64,000 bases of DNA from Amoeboaphelidium occidentale (lineage: Eukaryota > Aphelidiomycota > Aphelidea), in NCBI GenBank assembly GCA_023515795.1, contig JALGPX010000033.1, forward strand, positions 1 through 64,000, read 5' to 3'. Below the pieces are notes generated by a model. The model ran no database searches. It saw only the letters and a list, made by a program, of their open reading frames with translations, and was not told where the DNA came from. Each line of letters begins with the position of its first letter. The first letter of the stretch is position 1. Shown here piece after piece: positions 52,898 to 63,965 of the stretch. Position numbers and translations under genes: made by a program.

Positions 52898-53386
52898 ATG
52901 TTCCAGTCCCTTCTGAAACACCATCTACAGAATAAAGACGAAGTTCAACGGCGGTTAGGTAGTTTCGTTTATGGAAAAGATTCTTAGGGTTTTGTTTAAG
53001 ACACATTGAAGCTCGACGCTGATGTTGCAATTAAAGAGTACACATCCAGACTAGCGGTTGATCTTAACAAAGAGTGACTCTACTGAAGTAAAATTTAACT
53101 TGATAGCGTGGCTCAGCTGTTCTTGAACCAACAAGATATCGAACATCAGGTGTTGAAGCATGATTTGCTATTTCTTAGTAAAGAGCATCAAAAGCAGCTC
53201 AAAGAATGGCATCAGACCTTCTTTAAAGATTTCTCTGATGTATTTCGAGAGCTTGGTGATGTGGGTCGATTGAGTGAAGTTATAGGGAATGATATGCAGA
53301 TTATTCTGAAAGTTCTGGAGAGAGTTCAAGAGCAACGAGCAAAGGCCAAGGATGAAGCTATATCTAATTTATTGAATAAAGCCTGA
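52898..53386 (+). CDS. BLOC1S1: BLOC-1 subunit 1 homologue (BLOC1S1/GCN5L1)
   Basis: 137 residues in three small exons: 52898-52958, 53001-53073 and 53107-53386; introns are 42 and 33 nt. The start MFQSLLKHHLQNKDEVQRRL parallels the BLOC1S1 N-terminal helix. The splice to DVAQLFLNQQDIEHQV restores the conserved VAQ...NQ segment, and FRELGDVGRLSEVIGNDMQI matches the conserved LKEIGDVENWA... region. All-helical coiled coil. BLOC1S1 is shared by the BLOC-1 and BORC complexes of endosome-lysosome positioning. Both splice junctions are phase-consistent, and the total length is a multiple of three. Confidence 0.87.
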
Positions 53387-53460
53387 AACGCGTTCAGAGT
53401 CTCAGATGTTGCTTTGTTACGAGACATGCCTGCAAACGCAACTTCTTCGAGATCCTTCGC

Positions 53461-55237
53461 TCAATGTCTAAGCTCTTGTAAAACTTCTGCGACTTGATGA
53501 AGACCTTCTTTATCAGAAAAATAAATCGAGTCTTTGATAGCCTTCTTATAATGGGGTTCTAAATTCTTGATAGAGCCCTCTGCAACCTGTTTGAGTAATT
53601 CGTTTCTGTGTCCTTTTAAGACTGCTTTACCTTCATAAGCCATTTCCATAAAAAATGTCGCGTAGTCTTTTACATACTGCTTTTGCTTCTCTTCTGCAGA
53701 TTTTGAGAATAGCCACGAAGCTTGGCTTTTGAACCAGTACCATGTTCTGTAAAACACAGATCTTTGAGAATTGACTTCCTTGTTCAACTTTGATAATACG
53801 TAATCCAGTAAAGCCATTGAAAAAGGATCATTCTTGATACTTTTGTAGCTTTCTGCGATATGTTTCTTTAATTGCTCAGGACTCTTCGTTGCCATATCTC
53901 CTAACTTACTGAAAGCCTTCTTCAGCACACCAACAAACTTTTGCGATTCTTGCTCTGCAAGAGGTTTTATCATAGATTCAGATGCAGAAAGGTACTGCAT
54001 AATGTTATTTGTGACGTCTTCAAGAGACATTTCACTCTCTGCTAAAGTGGTCGCTGAGTTCGCGTTGGCTCCTAGCATTGCTTGTTCAGTGTTTGCCTGC
54101 TTTCCTGCGGCTACTTTAAAATCACTCAAAGCAGCAATCATTGCCAGTTTTTCGAAGCTTATCAGATGAAATAAAGAGCTTTGAGGAGCCAGCTCTGCAA
54201 AAACAACTTCAGGCAAGTAAATTTCCCCTGAACTCTTGGTAATCTTATCTGCGTACTCTTGGTTCTTCGAAATGAGAGGCGATCTGTGGAAACGCGACAT
54301 GCGGAATGAACATGCCTGCTCTCTTTTGCATACCATTTCTTGCACCTTAAAAAACCTAGATGCGAATGTTGCTAATTCTTTGTAAGGGCCTGTTTGTAGA
54401 ACCTTATTCGTTTCAATCGCTCCAGAATCTTTCATGTAAGCTGCAATTGTGAAGAATCTCGCTCTTGCCTTGTCTTTCGGTATTTTTGAAACAATATCAA
54501 TACAGCGACGGTCGTCGCTGCATTCTTTTTCCAAGACTGGCAAATAATCCAACATATTGAATTCTTTCGTGCAGTGCTTTCCCTCAGCTTCAACGGTATT
54601 CCCAACATGGAGACCATAATAACATACTTTTCTAGATTCTTCAACCAACTTATCGTAGTAAGTAGCAAACTTTGCGGTGCTAAGCAAGAATTTTCGAGTA
54701 CTATCTTTTTCTGTTCTGTAGTTGAACAAACCCAAATTACGCGAGGCACGAGTGTTTCTTAGTTTCATCGGGTACACTGATATGAACATCATTTGAGGCG
54801 CATTCAAGGTCTTGTCCCGCAAGAACTCCTGATAAGTCGCCTCCAAATACACGAGCTCTCTCATAATATCCTGAAACTCTGCCAAACCGTTCGCATCAAG
54901 TTTCGCAGCAATATCATCAGATGATGTTGTCATTATTTCATCAGTATCTTCTCGGATCAAGTCTTTGTATTTATCATAGTCTTCAACGTGTATGTTATAC
55001 GCAAGATGCTCCCATGACTTGTGTTTCTCCATCTTCTTGAGCATATGAGATAGAATATTATCATAAGTGCCTCTTACAGAAAATGCATCAGATCCAACTA
55101 AGCAATTAGTCTTTGATATTTGACAAGATTGTGATTTTACCCGAATAAAACTCGCTCGAGCTGCGACTGTTGCTCAATACCAGAGTGAAGCCACAGATGA
55201 CGAATACCAAGAAGATTTTATCTAACGCGCAGACCAT
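53461..55237 (-). CDS. Secreted or lumenal hypothetical protein (577 aa)
   Basis: 577 residues in two exons: 55141-55237 encodes MVCALDKIFLVFVICGFTLV, a clear signal peptide, and a 43-nt intron (55098-55140) joins 53461-55097. No family recognised. The protein is mostly alpha-helical, with about eight cysteines concentrated between residues 190 and 320 (VCYYGLH, EGKHCTKEF, KECSDDRRCID, VCKREQACSF), which may form disulphides. A Trp-rich stretch YRTWYWFKSQASWLFSK lies near residue 485. There is no C-terminal GPI signal or KDEL-like end. Secreted or lumenal location is inferred from the leader. Confidence 0.75.
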
Positions 55238-55347
55238 TACTTCGATTTAGAAAAAAGCTAAGGAAGAGTTCACGTGTTTTGCCCCTTGGCTGGCTCGAAT
55301 CAAAAATCTGGCGTCCGAGCTTGCGTTTCTATCTCGAAACATAGAAC

Positions 55348-55868
55348 ATGGTATTGAACCTATTCCCAAAAGCAGATTATCCAGAAGACCAAAGATTCCC
55401 TCATACCATTCTATACTTGCACGGAGCGATGAAAGGAAGCCAAGCTGGTTCATTTCTTGGTCTTGGGATTGGATCTTTAGTGTCGCTAGCGAAACATCGC
55501 AAAATTGTCCTTCAAACCGTGGCGCAGGGAGCCGGCATTGGATTGCTTACTGGCACAGCGTTATTGTTTCCTTTAATTGCTTCCAAAATGCACGGCAAAG
55601 ACGAGATTGAATGGAAGGATAGATCTTGGCGATTGCAGAGGAACCAAGGACAAGTCGTAAGTTCAAGAAATAATCGAATAACTTTGCAACTTTGTAGAAG
55701 ACTGATTCTATTGTTGAAACCAGCATGGTTAGCGGAGCAATCTTGGGTCCAAGTTTGGGATTGACATTGCTTCAGGGCGCTGGACTGTTTGGAGGCATCA
55801 GTGTTCTTCTGGTTGGTACTTACGCGTCAATATTTTCCAAAAGCAAGCCAAATGTTTCAAGTATGTAA
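55348..55868 (+). CDS. Small Gly-rich membrane protein, possibly Tim17-like
   Basis: 159 residues in two exons (55348-55656 and 55698-55868, 41-nt intron GTAAGT...TTGTAG). Splicing replaces the intron-read-through C-terminus with VSGAILGPSLGLTLLQGAG and GLFGGISVLLVGTYASIF. Four glycine-rich hydrophobic segments are visible, including GSFLGLGIGSLVSLAKHRK and VAQGAGIGLLTGTALLFPL, a pattern seen in Tim17/22/23-like and related mitochondrial inner-membrane proteins. There is no cleavable leader. The identity is tentative; it could be any small multi-pass protein. Start ATG 55348 lies 110 bp from the divergent gene. Confidence 0.65.
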
Positions 55869-55947
55869 ATAGAAACTGTGAGGTCACATGGAAGAGCATA
55901 TGGTGTGCAAAGCCCCTTTTAACACTTTTGATCAGAATCACCACATA

Positions 55948-56502
55948 ATGATACTTAACACCTTGCCAATAATGATATTCATTTGCCTACTACTTCAAAT
56001 ATGCCTCAACGTTGTTGCAGCGAAAGATACTTCATCCATGGGAAATATACAGATTATACGTCCTGTCCAAAATACCGTGATGGTTGCTACTCAACGACTA
56101 TACGTCGAGTACAGAGTCAGCTCGCCTTTGAAGAACACGAAAGTGCAATTGACTTTATTCAGAAGATCATGGCGTGGGAAAAAGGTGAAGATTATGGAAT
56201 TTGAACCGCTGGATTCCGGTGTTCAGAAGCATTACTTGGATACGATTGATATGAAGACAAGTTTTGATTACTTTCTATTCGCCACGCTCATTGACGCTGA
56301 TGGTAAAGAAGTCCCAAACAGCGAGACGCAAAGTCCTGCCTTCTCAATTTATTCAACAGTGGACGCAAAGCGACATGGATTTCCTGTCAATGAACCACGA
56401 CCATATCAATTGTTTGATAGTGGAGCGTCTCTCAGTTACTCCCAGGGCATCTTAACGGGCTTGGGTGCAGCGCTTTCATTTAGCTTTTATGCGCTTGTTT
56501 AA
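55948..56502 (+). CDS. Secreted Ig-like protein, GPI-like end (Kre9/Knh1-type?)
   Basis: 184 residues from ATG 55948, where MILNTLPIMIFICLLLQICL forms a signal peptide; earlier in-frame ATGs at 55888 and 55900 would extend it with a non-hydrophobic stretch. The mature part begins IQIIRPVQNTVMVATQRLYV and continues as a beta-sandwich-like stretch (VQLTLFRRSWRGKKVKIMEF, LFATLIDADGKEVPNSETQS). The I-x-x-P...V opening and domain size resemble the Kre9/Knh1 N-terminal domain of fungal wall proteins, a tentative match. The hydrophobic end ILTGLGAALSFSFYALV suggests a GPI signal. Confidence 0.65.
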   Translation: MILNTLPIMIFICLLLQICLNVVAAKDTSSMGNIQIIRPVQNTVMVATQRLYVEYRVSSPLKNTKVQLTLFRRSWRGKKVKIMEFEPLDSGVQKHYLDTIDMKTSFDYFLFATLIDADGKEVPNSETQSPAFSIYSTVDAKRHGFPVNEPRPYQLFDSGASLSYSQGILTGLGAALSFSFYALV

Positions 56503-56513
56503 TAGATTAAACT

Positions 56514-59020
56514 TTATTTTGCCGACTTCAACAACTTCGATATCAGCATTGCGAGACTGAAAGTATCACCAGCCTTTAGAGCTTCCAAAGTCTTAAATTT
56601 GACAACATCACCTCTCAAGGCCCTGAATACTTCAGGAGCAACAAAGTTTGCGCTCTTAGCATCAATTCGATATAAAGGAAAAGCAATTGTAGCATCCTCA
56701 TCAGTGAAACATTGCTGCAAACATCCAAACCCAGATAAGTACCCAGTGATAGATCCCACGGAGTTCCTCTCAATGTAAACGTTTCTCAGTTTTACAGTGC
56801 GATGGACATATCCGTTATCATGGAGATCCTTGAGAGCGTTAGCAACATTTGTAATAATGTTGTGCAGATCAGATGATTTCATCGGGGATACTCCACTCTG
56901 TGAAAGATACGTTTCTAAAGTACCTAATGAGTAGTAAGGAAAAATAATCGTGAATGGATTAATTGAAAAATGTAGCATTTGAACGATGCCTTTTGAGCTT
57001 GAAAGGGCCGACAATACTTCGACCTCCTCCCAGAAGGAATCCTCAACTCCAGCTTGAAGTTTGTTCATAGATGATCCAAAAACTTTAACAGTGACCTTAT
57101 CGACCGATCCGTCATGTTTCTTAAGTAAACCATTGAACAAAGGAACACCATTTTGAGTACCAATTTGATTAATAACATCGATGAGTTGACCATCAATTTT
57201 CAAAGTTTGAGGAGCGTTGTCCTTGGCCTTTTGCACACTAACAGAACTGTACTTCACTAAAGGAGTAGGCACATTGATGGCACTGAATTTGTCCGAGTTG
57301 CTGGAATTCATTGTCGCCTGATCTGGTTTGCTAACATCAGCTGTGGTACCCTGAGTATCCTGTGGTGTTGCAGCAAATATCGCCTCCTTCAAGCTTTGTC
57401 TTCGAATATACTGTAAGAGAATTAGGACCAGAACTACAACTAAAAGAGATGCGCCACCAGCAATTCCAATAATCGCCCCAGAAGGAAGACTTTGCTCAGT
57501 CACAGGTTCTTCCGCAGCAAACAGCGTTCTTGTTCCTTGTTGGATTGATGTTGCTGCTTGAGTAGTCGTCGACGAAGTTACTTCGACCTCGTCCTGCATT
57601 AATTCTGGATCTTCTACATCGTCTTCAAATAGCCAAAAATCGTTCATGATCGCAGAATCGGCCTTAAACCCCCCATGAAAATACATGATTTTTGTTTCAT
57701 TGTTGTAAATATATCCAGCGTTAGACTTGGCTGGCGGATAATTAGAGCTTGATACGGAACCTAGTATAAGCAGTTAAAAAAAGCAATTCTTACCTTTGTT
57801 TCCGTAAGATCCTTGTCCGTTTGGCTGCGTGCTTCCACCAACCCATGCAAACTTAAAATACTCTAAGCTGAATACCCACAAATCACTCATGTATGCACGA
57901 GTAGAGCCTCTGATGGACAGGCCTCCCATAAGATATAGCCTCTTCTTCTCTGTATTCACGTAAAGAACACCTCCAAGCCTTCCCCGAGGAACAGCCAATG
58001 ATGTATAAGTATTTCTAGGCGGAATCCTACCTAAAGAGCCTATTTCTCGTGTTCCTCCTATCCAAGTCCAGGTGGTATTCGATAAATTGAAACACCAAAC
58101 ATCATTCAACACTCCTTCGCCCAAAAACGTTATTCCTTCCCCGCCAAACATGAACAAAGCCCTTTCATTAACGTCGTAAGTGAAACAACTTTGCACTCTT
58201 CCTCCTGGATAATTTTCTGCAGCACTTTCGCGTACTTTTCCGTACTTGCCAGCAGAGTTTTTGACACCAGGACCGTGAATCCATGTCCAATTTCCAGATG
58301 TCACGTTGTAAACCCATGTGTCAGAAAGGCGCAATATATCACTGGACTGAGGTTCATAAGTTGCTCCACCCCAGAAGTAAAACGACCTGGTGTCAGGATC
58401 ATAAAAGTGGACAAAGCCATGCACAGCAGGCGGCTCATTTGTTGTAGCGGGGACGTTTTGAATTCCATAGTTGCCTTGAAAATTCGTAGCAATAGTTCCT
58501 CCAACGTAGGTGTAGAATAGTGACTGAAAGTTGAAAGAAAATATCGTATTTGTGACAATACTCCTCGAGAAAAGACCACCAAATATGAACATGTTTCCGG
58601 TGGTTCTATCAATGAAGCTTCCATGCTGAGTACGACCACCAGGTTGCACTGAGAAGTGAGGGTTTCCTCTTCTGACTGCATTCATCGGTGCACTAAAACC
58701 TGTCCCATCACCTCCGTACCAAGTATAATGATAGTTGGTTAGATCAAAAGACCACATGTTGTTGGAGTAAGATCCAGTTTCACCTGCATAACCTCCGAAC
58801 CAATAGATCCTCTTCTTGTAGTAGATCATATCATGGTCCGTTAACCCGGTAGTGTACAGATCTGGACTGCTTACATTCCTGGTACCTGAAGGTCAAAAGG
58901 CTTATGATATATATTACCGAATTCTCCATACGTTGCGGCTGGCGAAGATTGCCCTGATATCCAAACGAATGCCGTATTCACAGTGGAACAAAATGCAATG
59001 AGAAGGATGAATAAGAACAT
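56514..59020 (-). CDS. Kelch-ectodomain receptor with transmembrane pseudokinase
   Basis: 813 residues in three exons (58918-59020, 57794-58885, 56514-57760) joined by introns of 32 and 33 nt. Signal peptide MFLFILLIAFCSTVNTA, then about six kelch blades with the W-x-W-x-x-G / N-P-x-x-R pattern (FVWISGQ, YTWYGGDG, WTWIHGPG, WTWIGGTRE, FAWVGGSTQPNGQGSYG). An acidic Ser/Thr linker and one TM (AIIGIAGGASLLVVVLVLIL, about residues 495-520) follow. A protein-kinase-like domain covers about 590-813. The VAIK-type lysine is present in VTVKVFG and the APE-like VAPEVF is intact. However, the catalytic HRD is HRTVKLRN and DFG is SGFGC, so both key aspartates are missing. It reads as a receptor-type pseudokinase. 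The MAP3K gene lies 99 bp upstream on the same strand. Confidence 0.88.
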
Positions 59021-59119
59021 CACAATGTTGATTGAAACAAGAACTCACAAACTTGTCTCTCCTGTGACTCGACAGGACTTGGTCAATTTCTATTTTATTA
59101 CAATATTGGTCATACCTTC

Positions 59120-62100
59120 CTATGGCGGTGTATTGTCAGTGTTAGAACCTCCTAGAGTTGCTCCACTGAAATAAGAGCCAAGCAGTTCTCGTGTTCCTAT
59201 ACCGACATTTACGCTTGTTAATGAATTGAATGAGAAACCAGGCGAATAGAGTCCTGTGATAAATCCAGACCATGCATTAGGGAAGGATGATTTGTTATTC
59301 ATGCGGTATTCAGCAAGCTTCTGTTCCAGCTCTTCAAACCAAGGATCAAAAAGAAGCTGCGAGGCAGTGGCTCTTTTATCTGCTGGTTTAAAACACTTTT
59401 CCAAAAAGTCGCTACATTTTTTAGATACAGTGACCGTGAACGATGTAATATTCTCATCTGATGATGATTGCGTTTCAGAAATACTTGCTCTTGTAGAATT
59501 AGATGCAGCTTGCGGGCTGGCCAAATGAATATTGAAATTATTGCTGCTATCAGAACCGTTAGCACTAACAGGAGGAATAGGCGGGTGTTGATTAGATATA
59601 CCGATCTGGTACATAATTGCCCAGTCATTATCTAAATGGGACCACGGACGTTTCCCAGTAATCATCTCCAAAACCACACAAGCAGCACTCCATACATCTT
59701 GCGAACCAATTGGAGCTGAGCTTTTCTGTCCGTTAATTATCTCAGGCGCCATATAATTCGGAGTTCCAACTAAACTGTTCTTATTGTTCTTGTTCAAAGT
59801 GCCTTGATTAACGATCATCTTGGCGGCACCGAAATCGACCAACTTGATAGTTCCCGATTTATCTAGAAGGATGTTATCAGGTTTGATATCTCTGTGGACA
59901 ATATCCTAAAAGATCAATCAAATTAAAAAGTAAATAACCTTTGAATGTAGATACTGCAGCCCATTGTAAAGTTGATAAGAATAAAGCTGGATAATCGATT
60001 CATTTTCTATGCGGCCATTTTCCAATAGAGACGAAAGAGATCCACCAGAGCAAAACTCCATGAATATGTAGCATTTATCTCTGTGAAGTTCGACGCCATA
60101 ATAGTTAACAATATTGGGATGGTTTAGAACTTCAAGGACTTTCATTTCTTCCTTGATGGATAGAATCATTTTAGAGGAAGCGTTCGACTGAAACTTGATT
60201 TCTTTTACGGCCATAAGATCGCCAGATTCAAGATTAATTCCAACATACACCGATCCGAAAGTTCCGCCTCCAATAAACTTGCCTTGTTGCCATCTCATAG
60301 AGACTTTCGAATTAGATACTTTTAACAAAAGATTAAGATTCTGATTAGCAGGCTCAGTATGGTCGATGATTTTTCCAATTCTCTTCTGTTGAGAAGCTTT
60401 CACGTCCAATACTTTATCTATATTGAGAACTTTTTGCAGTCTCATCTCAGCAAGTTTAGCAACATCCTCCGGAGTTAACGACTCTGTCACTTTCTCATTC
60501 TTCTTTTTCGACATACCATGATCAAGATGCTCTGCAGAATTGAGGCCTCCAATGATTAATGCCATACAACAAGCAACTTTTCTTTTAATGTCCAAGAAAG
60601 CTTCATTGGATAACACCAAGATGTTGTTGCCTTTGATAACCCACATGACAAACTCAAGTGCCAATAGAGCCCATCTTACAGTTTTCGGATCCGTTGGCAA
60701 ACAGTCAGAACATGTAAAAGAAATCCACTCAATAGCCAATTGTAACAAATGTCTTGTCAATATTACTCTTAGTGGTTGCGGTAAACACGATAACGCTATC
60801 TTGCCAAATGATGAAGCAAAGGTAAAATACTCCTCGACTAAATCTACAGGTAACAGCATTCTTCTGATGTTCTTTACGCCTTGAACCAAAATGACGGCTG
60901 TCTTAAGAACTGTTTTCTCCATTCTCAGCAACCATGATTCTACCCTCTTATTAGCTGAACATTTATCAAAGACAAAAGAAGTTTCATGGTATTTTTTCTT
61001 GAGAAACTCTCTGAAAGCATCAAAGCCGTTGTCGCTTGTTCCAGTTATCATAATCTGATTTTTAGAGAGCAACTTTGGATATGTCGCAGCGCAATTTCTT
61101 GAGTTCCACAAACTTTGTTTCGTAGTCAAAAATGAAGCAAAATATTGCTTATCTTCAACTGAAACTCTCGTTGTGACCATGAAAACGGCCGGTGGCGACT
61201 CAGCTCTGGGTTTGGATGTTTTTGAATCCAAATCTTGTTCAAGAATGTACTCGACAAAGGATGGAAACGATGATTCATTGCATGAAATCAGTAAAGATTC
61301 TTCGAGCTCTTCTTTAAGCTGTCTCGCGTATTGTAACACTTTGCGGGATCTGATACGAACGTTAAACAAAAGCCTTGTGAACCACTTTTCGCGACTAGCA
61401 TTCTTATCGGATTTCGTGGGATCATTAATTCTGATCGATTGCTGATAATAGAAAAGCAACGATTCAAAAAGTTTCTCAGTCATGAAGCAAAACTTTTCTG
61501 CAGCAAGTGTTCTCAGTTCCTGAAAATCTTTAGCTTTAGAGTAAACATTCTTCTGCAGGAAATCCCATTCCTTCTCTAAGAGCTCGGCATTTCTAAACCA
61601 AAGCTGTTGATTCTTGCTGGAAGATAACTTTCGTTCAAGAATTTTTAAATACAGCCTAACGCCTTGGACTATTGTTTCATTATCAAGAATATTTTCGTTA
61701 TTGCTGCCTAGAGCACTGAGAAGTCTCCTGTAGTTCTGACGAGTGTCGAGTGCTGACTGAATGCAAACCTTGTAATCTTCCAACAAAGCATCCAAGTCCA
61801 TCGTGATCTCGTCAGATCCCGCACTTGATGTCTTTTTCTTTGGACTTTCGGTTTCCGAGGGTTCGCCAGCGTTCTCACTTTTTACCCACCACGTTACACA
61901 TTTTTTGATTATTTGGCCAGGGAAAGATCCGACAAGAAGTAAATCATCTTCAAATATAGGGAGCCCTAATTTTTTTGAATCTTCAGAGTAAAGAAGCTGA
62001 AGTGAAGCGATAGCTTTATCGACCATGAGATTAACAGCGGCAATAACGCTGTGATTCGTGAATAACTTTGGAAGTCCTCCTTCTTTCAAAACAGATTCAA

Positions 62101-63270
62101 TAAACTCATCAGGTAAATCAGCTGCTAAATCTTTAACATTAGCCCACTTCTTTACTATTTCATGTAACTGTCGTATCGTTTCAAAGAGCGAATTCCAAGT
62201 CCGCATGATGTCTAATCTGCGTTGAATAGTTTCGAACACCGGCTGATCAACACAAAGCTTCTTGTAAGAAGGATACATCGACTCCACAGCGTCGACCAAA
62301 TGAAGAATACCTTTTAATTGCTCATTAAATGCTGTGAAATCACCGTTGAAATTTCCTTGAAAAGTCACGACAGCAGAAACCGCATCGTTAACAAAGTCGC
62401 TTCTCAAAGCACTTAACCATGCAGGAACTAAAGCTATCGGCTGAGAATATAAATTTCCAATTATCCCGAAGTATAAATGGTCCCTGAACTTCTGGTGCTC
62501 CACGGAATCTTGAACAGAATGATTCTGTATGCGACGCTTCTCCACAGCAACGTCTTCACCGGTCAAGTAACTTGTTAACAGTCTTTGCCATTCTAAGCGC
62601 GCATCTGCATCGGCTACAGAGCTGAATGGAAGCAAAATGCTTTTCACGCCAATCTCCTCAGACAATCCAGATTTATCCTCATTCTCCCCGTCCAGCGCAT
62701 CCTCAGAGGTTGTAACATAAAACTTCTTATCGAATTCAACAAAATCTTTATCATTGGAAGATATTGCTAATGAAGGCGTCGCCATGTCCGTAGCTGATTC
62801 TTCCCCAAACTCAAATCCACTTCGCTCGACATACGGTGTCACATTAGAAGACTGTAACCCAGAAATGCTCTTCTCAGATCCCGGACTTAAAGAAAGCCTG
62901 TGCACATTCAGAGAGCTGTCGAGGCCTAAAGCATGAGATTGCAACTTAATTAAAGATTACCAGCACTCGATCTTGTGAAAGTAGCTTGCCAGATGAACGA
63001 TTCTGACACAACCGGAACCCCGAAATCTATGGCTTCTCTTATGCTCATACTATTCTTCTTAGACTCTTCGGGTGTAGTAACCACATAAGTAGTTTCAGAC
63101 GTAAGATTATGCGTTACGGTACCTCCAAAAGATTCTATAACCATTTTGATGTCCTTCGCCTTATCATTGTCAAAGCCAAGAACGTAGAATATTTTCCCTT
63201 GAAACAGAACGTTTTCTTCCTGCTTAGGCAGCGAAATGAAGTGCATTTGGCCCGAGTCCTTTGACGTCAT
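59120..63270 (-). CDS. Ssk2/Wis4-family MAP kinase kinase kinase with N-terminal BRCT domain
   Basis: 1360 residues in three exons (62961-63270, 59939-62925, 59120-59905); introns are 35 nt and 33 nt. The first exon encodes a BRCT domain: VLFQGKIFYVLGF, SFGGTVTHNLTSETTYVV, ESFIWQATF. The long central region has the helical Ssk2/MEKK4 N-terminal domain (WFRNAELLEKEWDFLQKNVY, FVMWVIKGNNILVLSNEAF). The C-terminal kinase starts near 980 with FIGGGTFGSVYVG, MAVKEIKF, VHRDIKPDNILLD, VDFGAAK and GTPNYMAPEI, all intact. This class feeds the HOG/p38 stress pathway. The BRCT fusion follows from an in-frame, phase-matched intron and is not a feature I know from Ssk2 or MEKK4. Start ATG 63270. Confidence 0.9.
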
Positions 63271-63612
63271 CTCTGCACAACACTTCAAGAAAATCTCCGA
63301 TCGTGCAGTAACTAGTCTGGTTTAAAAGGCTATTGTACCAGACAGAGGACAAGAAAGGTTATTACCACAATAGCGCTTTCTTAAGTTCATACAACGTGAT
63401 ATGCTGACTTCATTTTACAGAGCATGCACTCGTTCTGAAACGTTAAGATTACGCCGCATGCACGAACTTTATAGTACTGACACGAAATATCAATACTAAA
63501 ACACGATTAACCTCACAAGATATCATGTCTGATGTTTACGAGGCGTCGTTTGATCTTGAGCTTTTTTGTAGCATCGGTTTCAAGGCTTGTTTCAATTACA
63601 ACAACGCAGGCT

Positions 63613-63965
63613 ATGGACGATGAGGATTTCATTGGTGCGTTTATTGGGTGTGCCTCAGACGATAGTGAAGGAGAAAGTGAGCAGGATGTGGCTAAAGTCA
63701 TTGTGAAGCCTAACGACGAGGTTGCTTGTGACAAGGACAAGAAGTTACAAGAGCATTTCAAGGAAGCAGCTGCTCAGAAGCACCCACAAAAGGCTCCAAG
63801 AAAGCCATCTGTTGAGAAACCTGAGTTGTTCCATATTCCGAAAGGTTGCTTTGACTGAATCTCACTTACCTTGAAGATTTGGGCGCGAGCGAAGAAGTCG
63901 ATATTAAGTTTCTTACAGGAATTATCAGAAAGGCGGAGAAATTTAAGTATAACAAAGGCAATTAA
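63613..63965 (+). CDS. Small acidic hypothetical protein (two exons)
   Basis: 106 residues if started at ATG 63613 (MDDEDFIGAFIGCASDDSE); an in-frame ATG at 63532 would add 27 basic, hydrophobic residues resembling a presequence. A 32-nt intron (63845-63876, GTTGCT...TTGAAG) connects FHIPK to DLGASEEVDIKFLTGIIRKA and a stop at 63963-63965. Without splicing the frame ends at 63858. The protein is acidic at first and basic at the end, and no family is recognised. The splice model rests on phase and on coding-like sequence continuing after the stop. Confidence 0.5.

Noticed and set aside
59906-59938. MAP3K catalytic loop missing, suggesting a second pseudokinase
   Set aside because: The 33-nt intron removal recovers VHRDIKPDN and VDFG; the kinase is intact.
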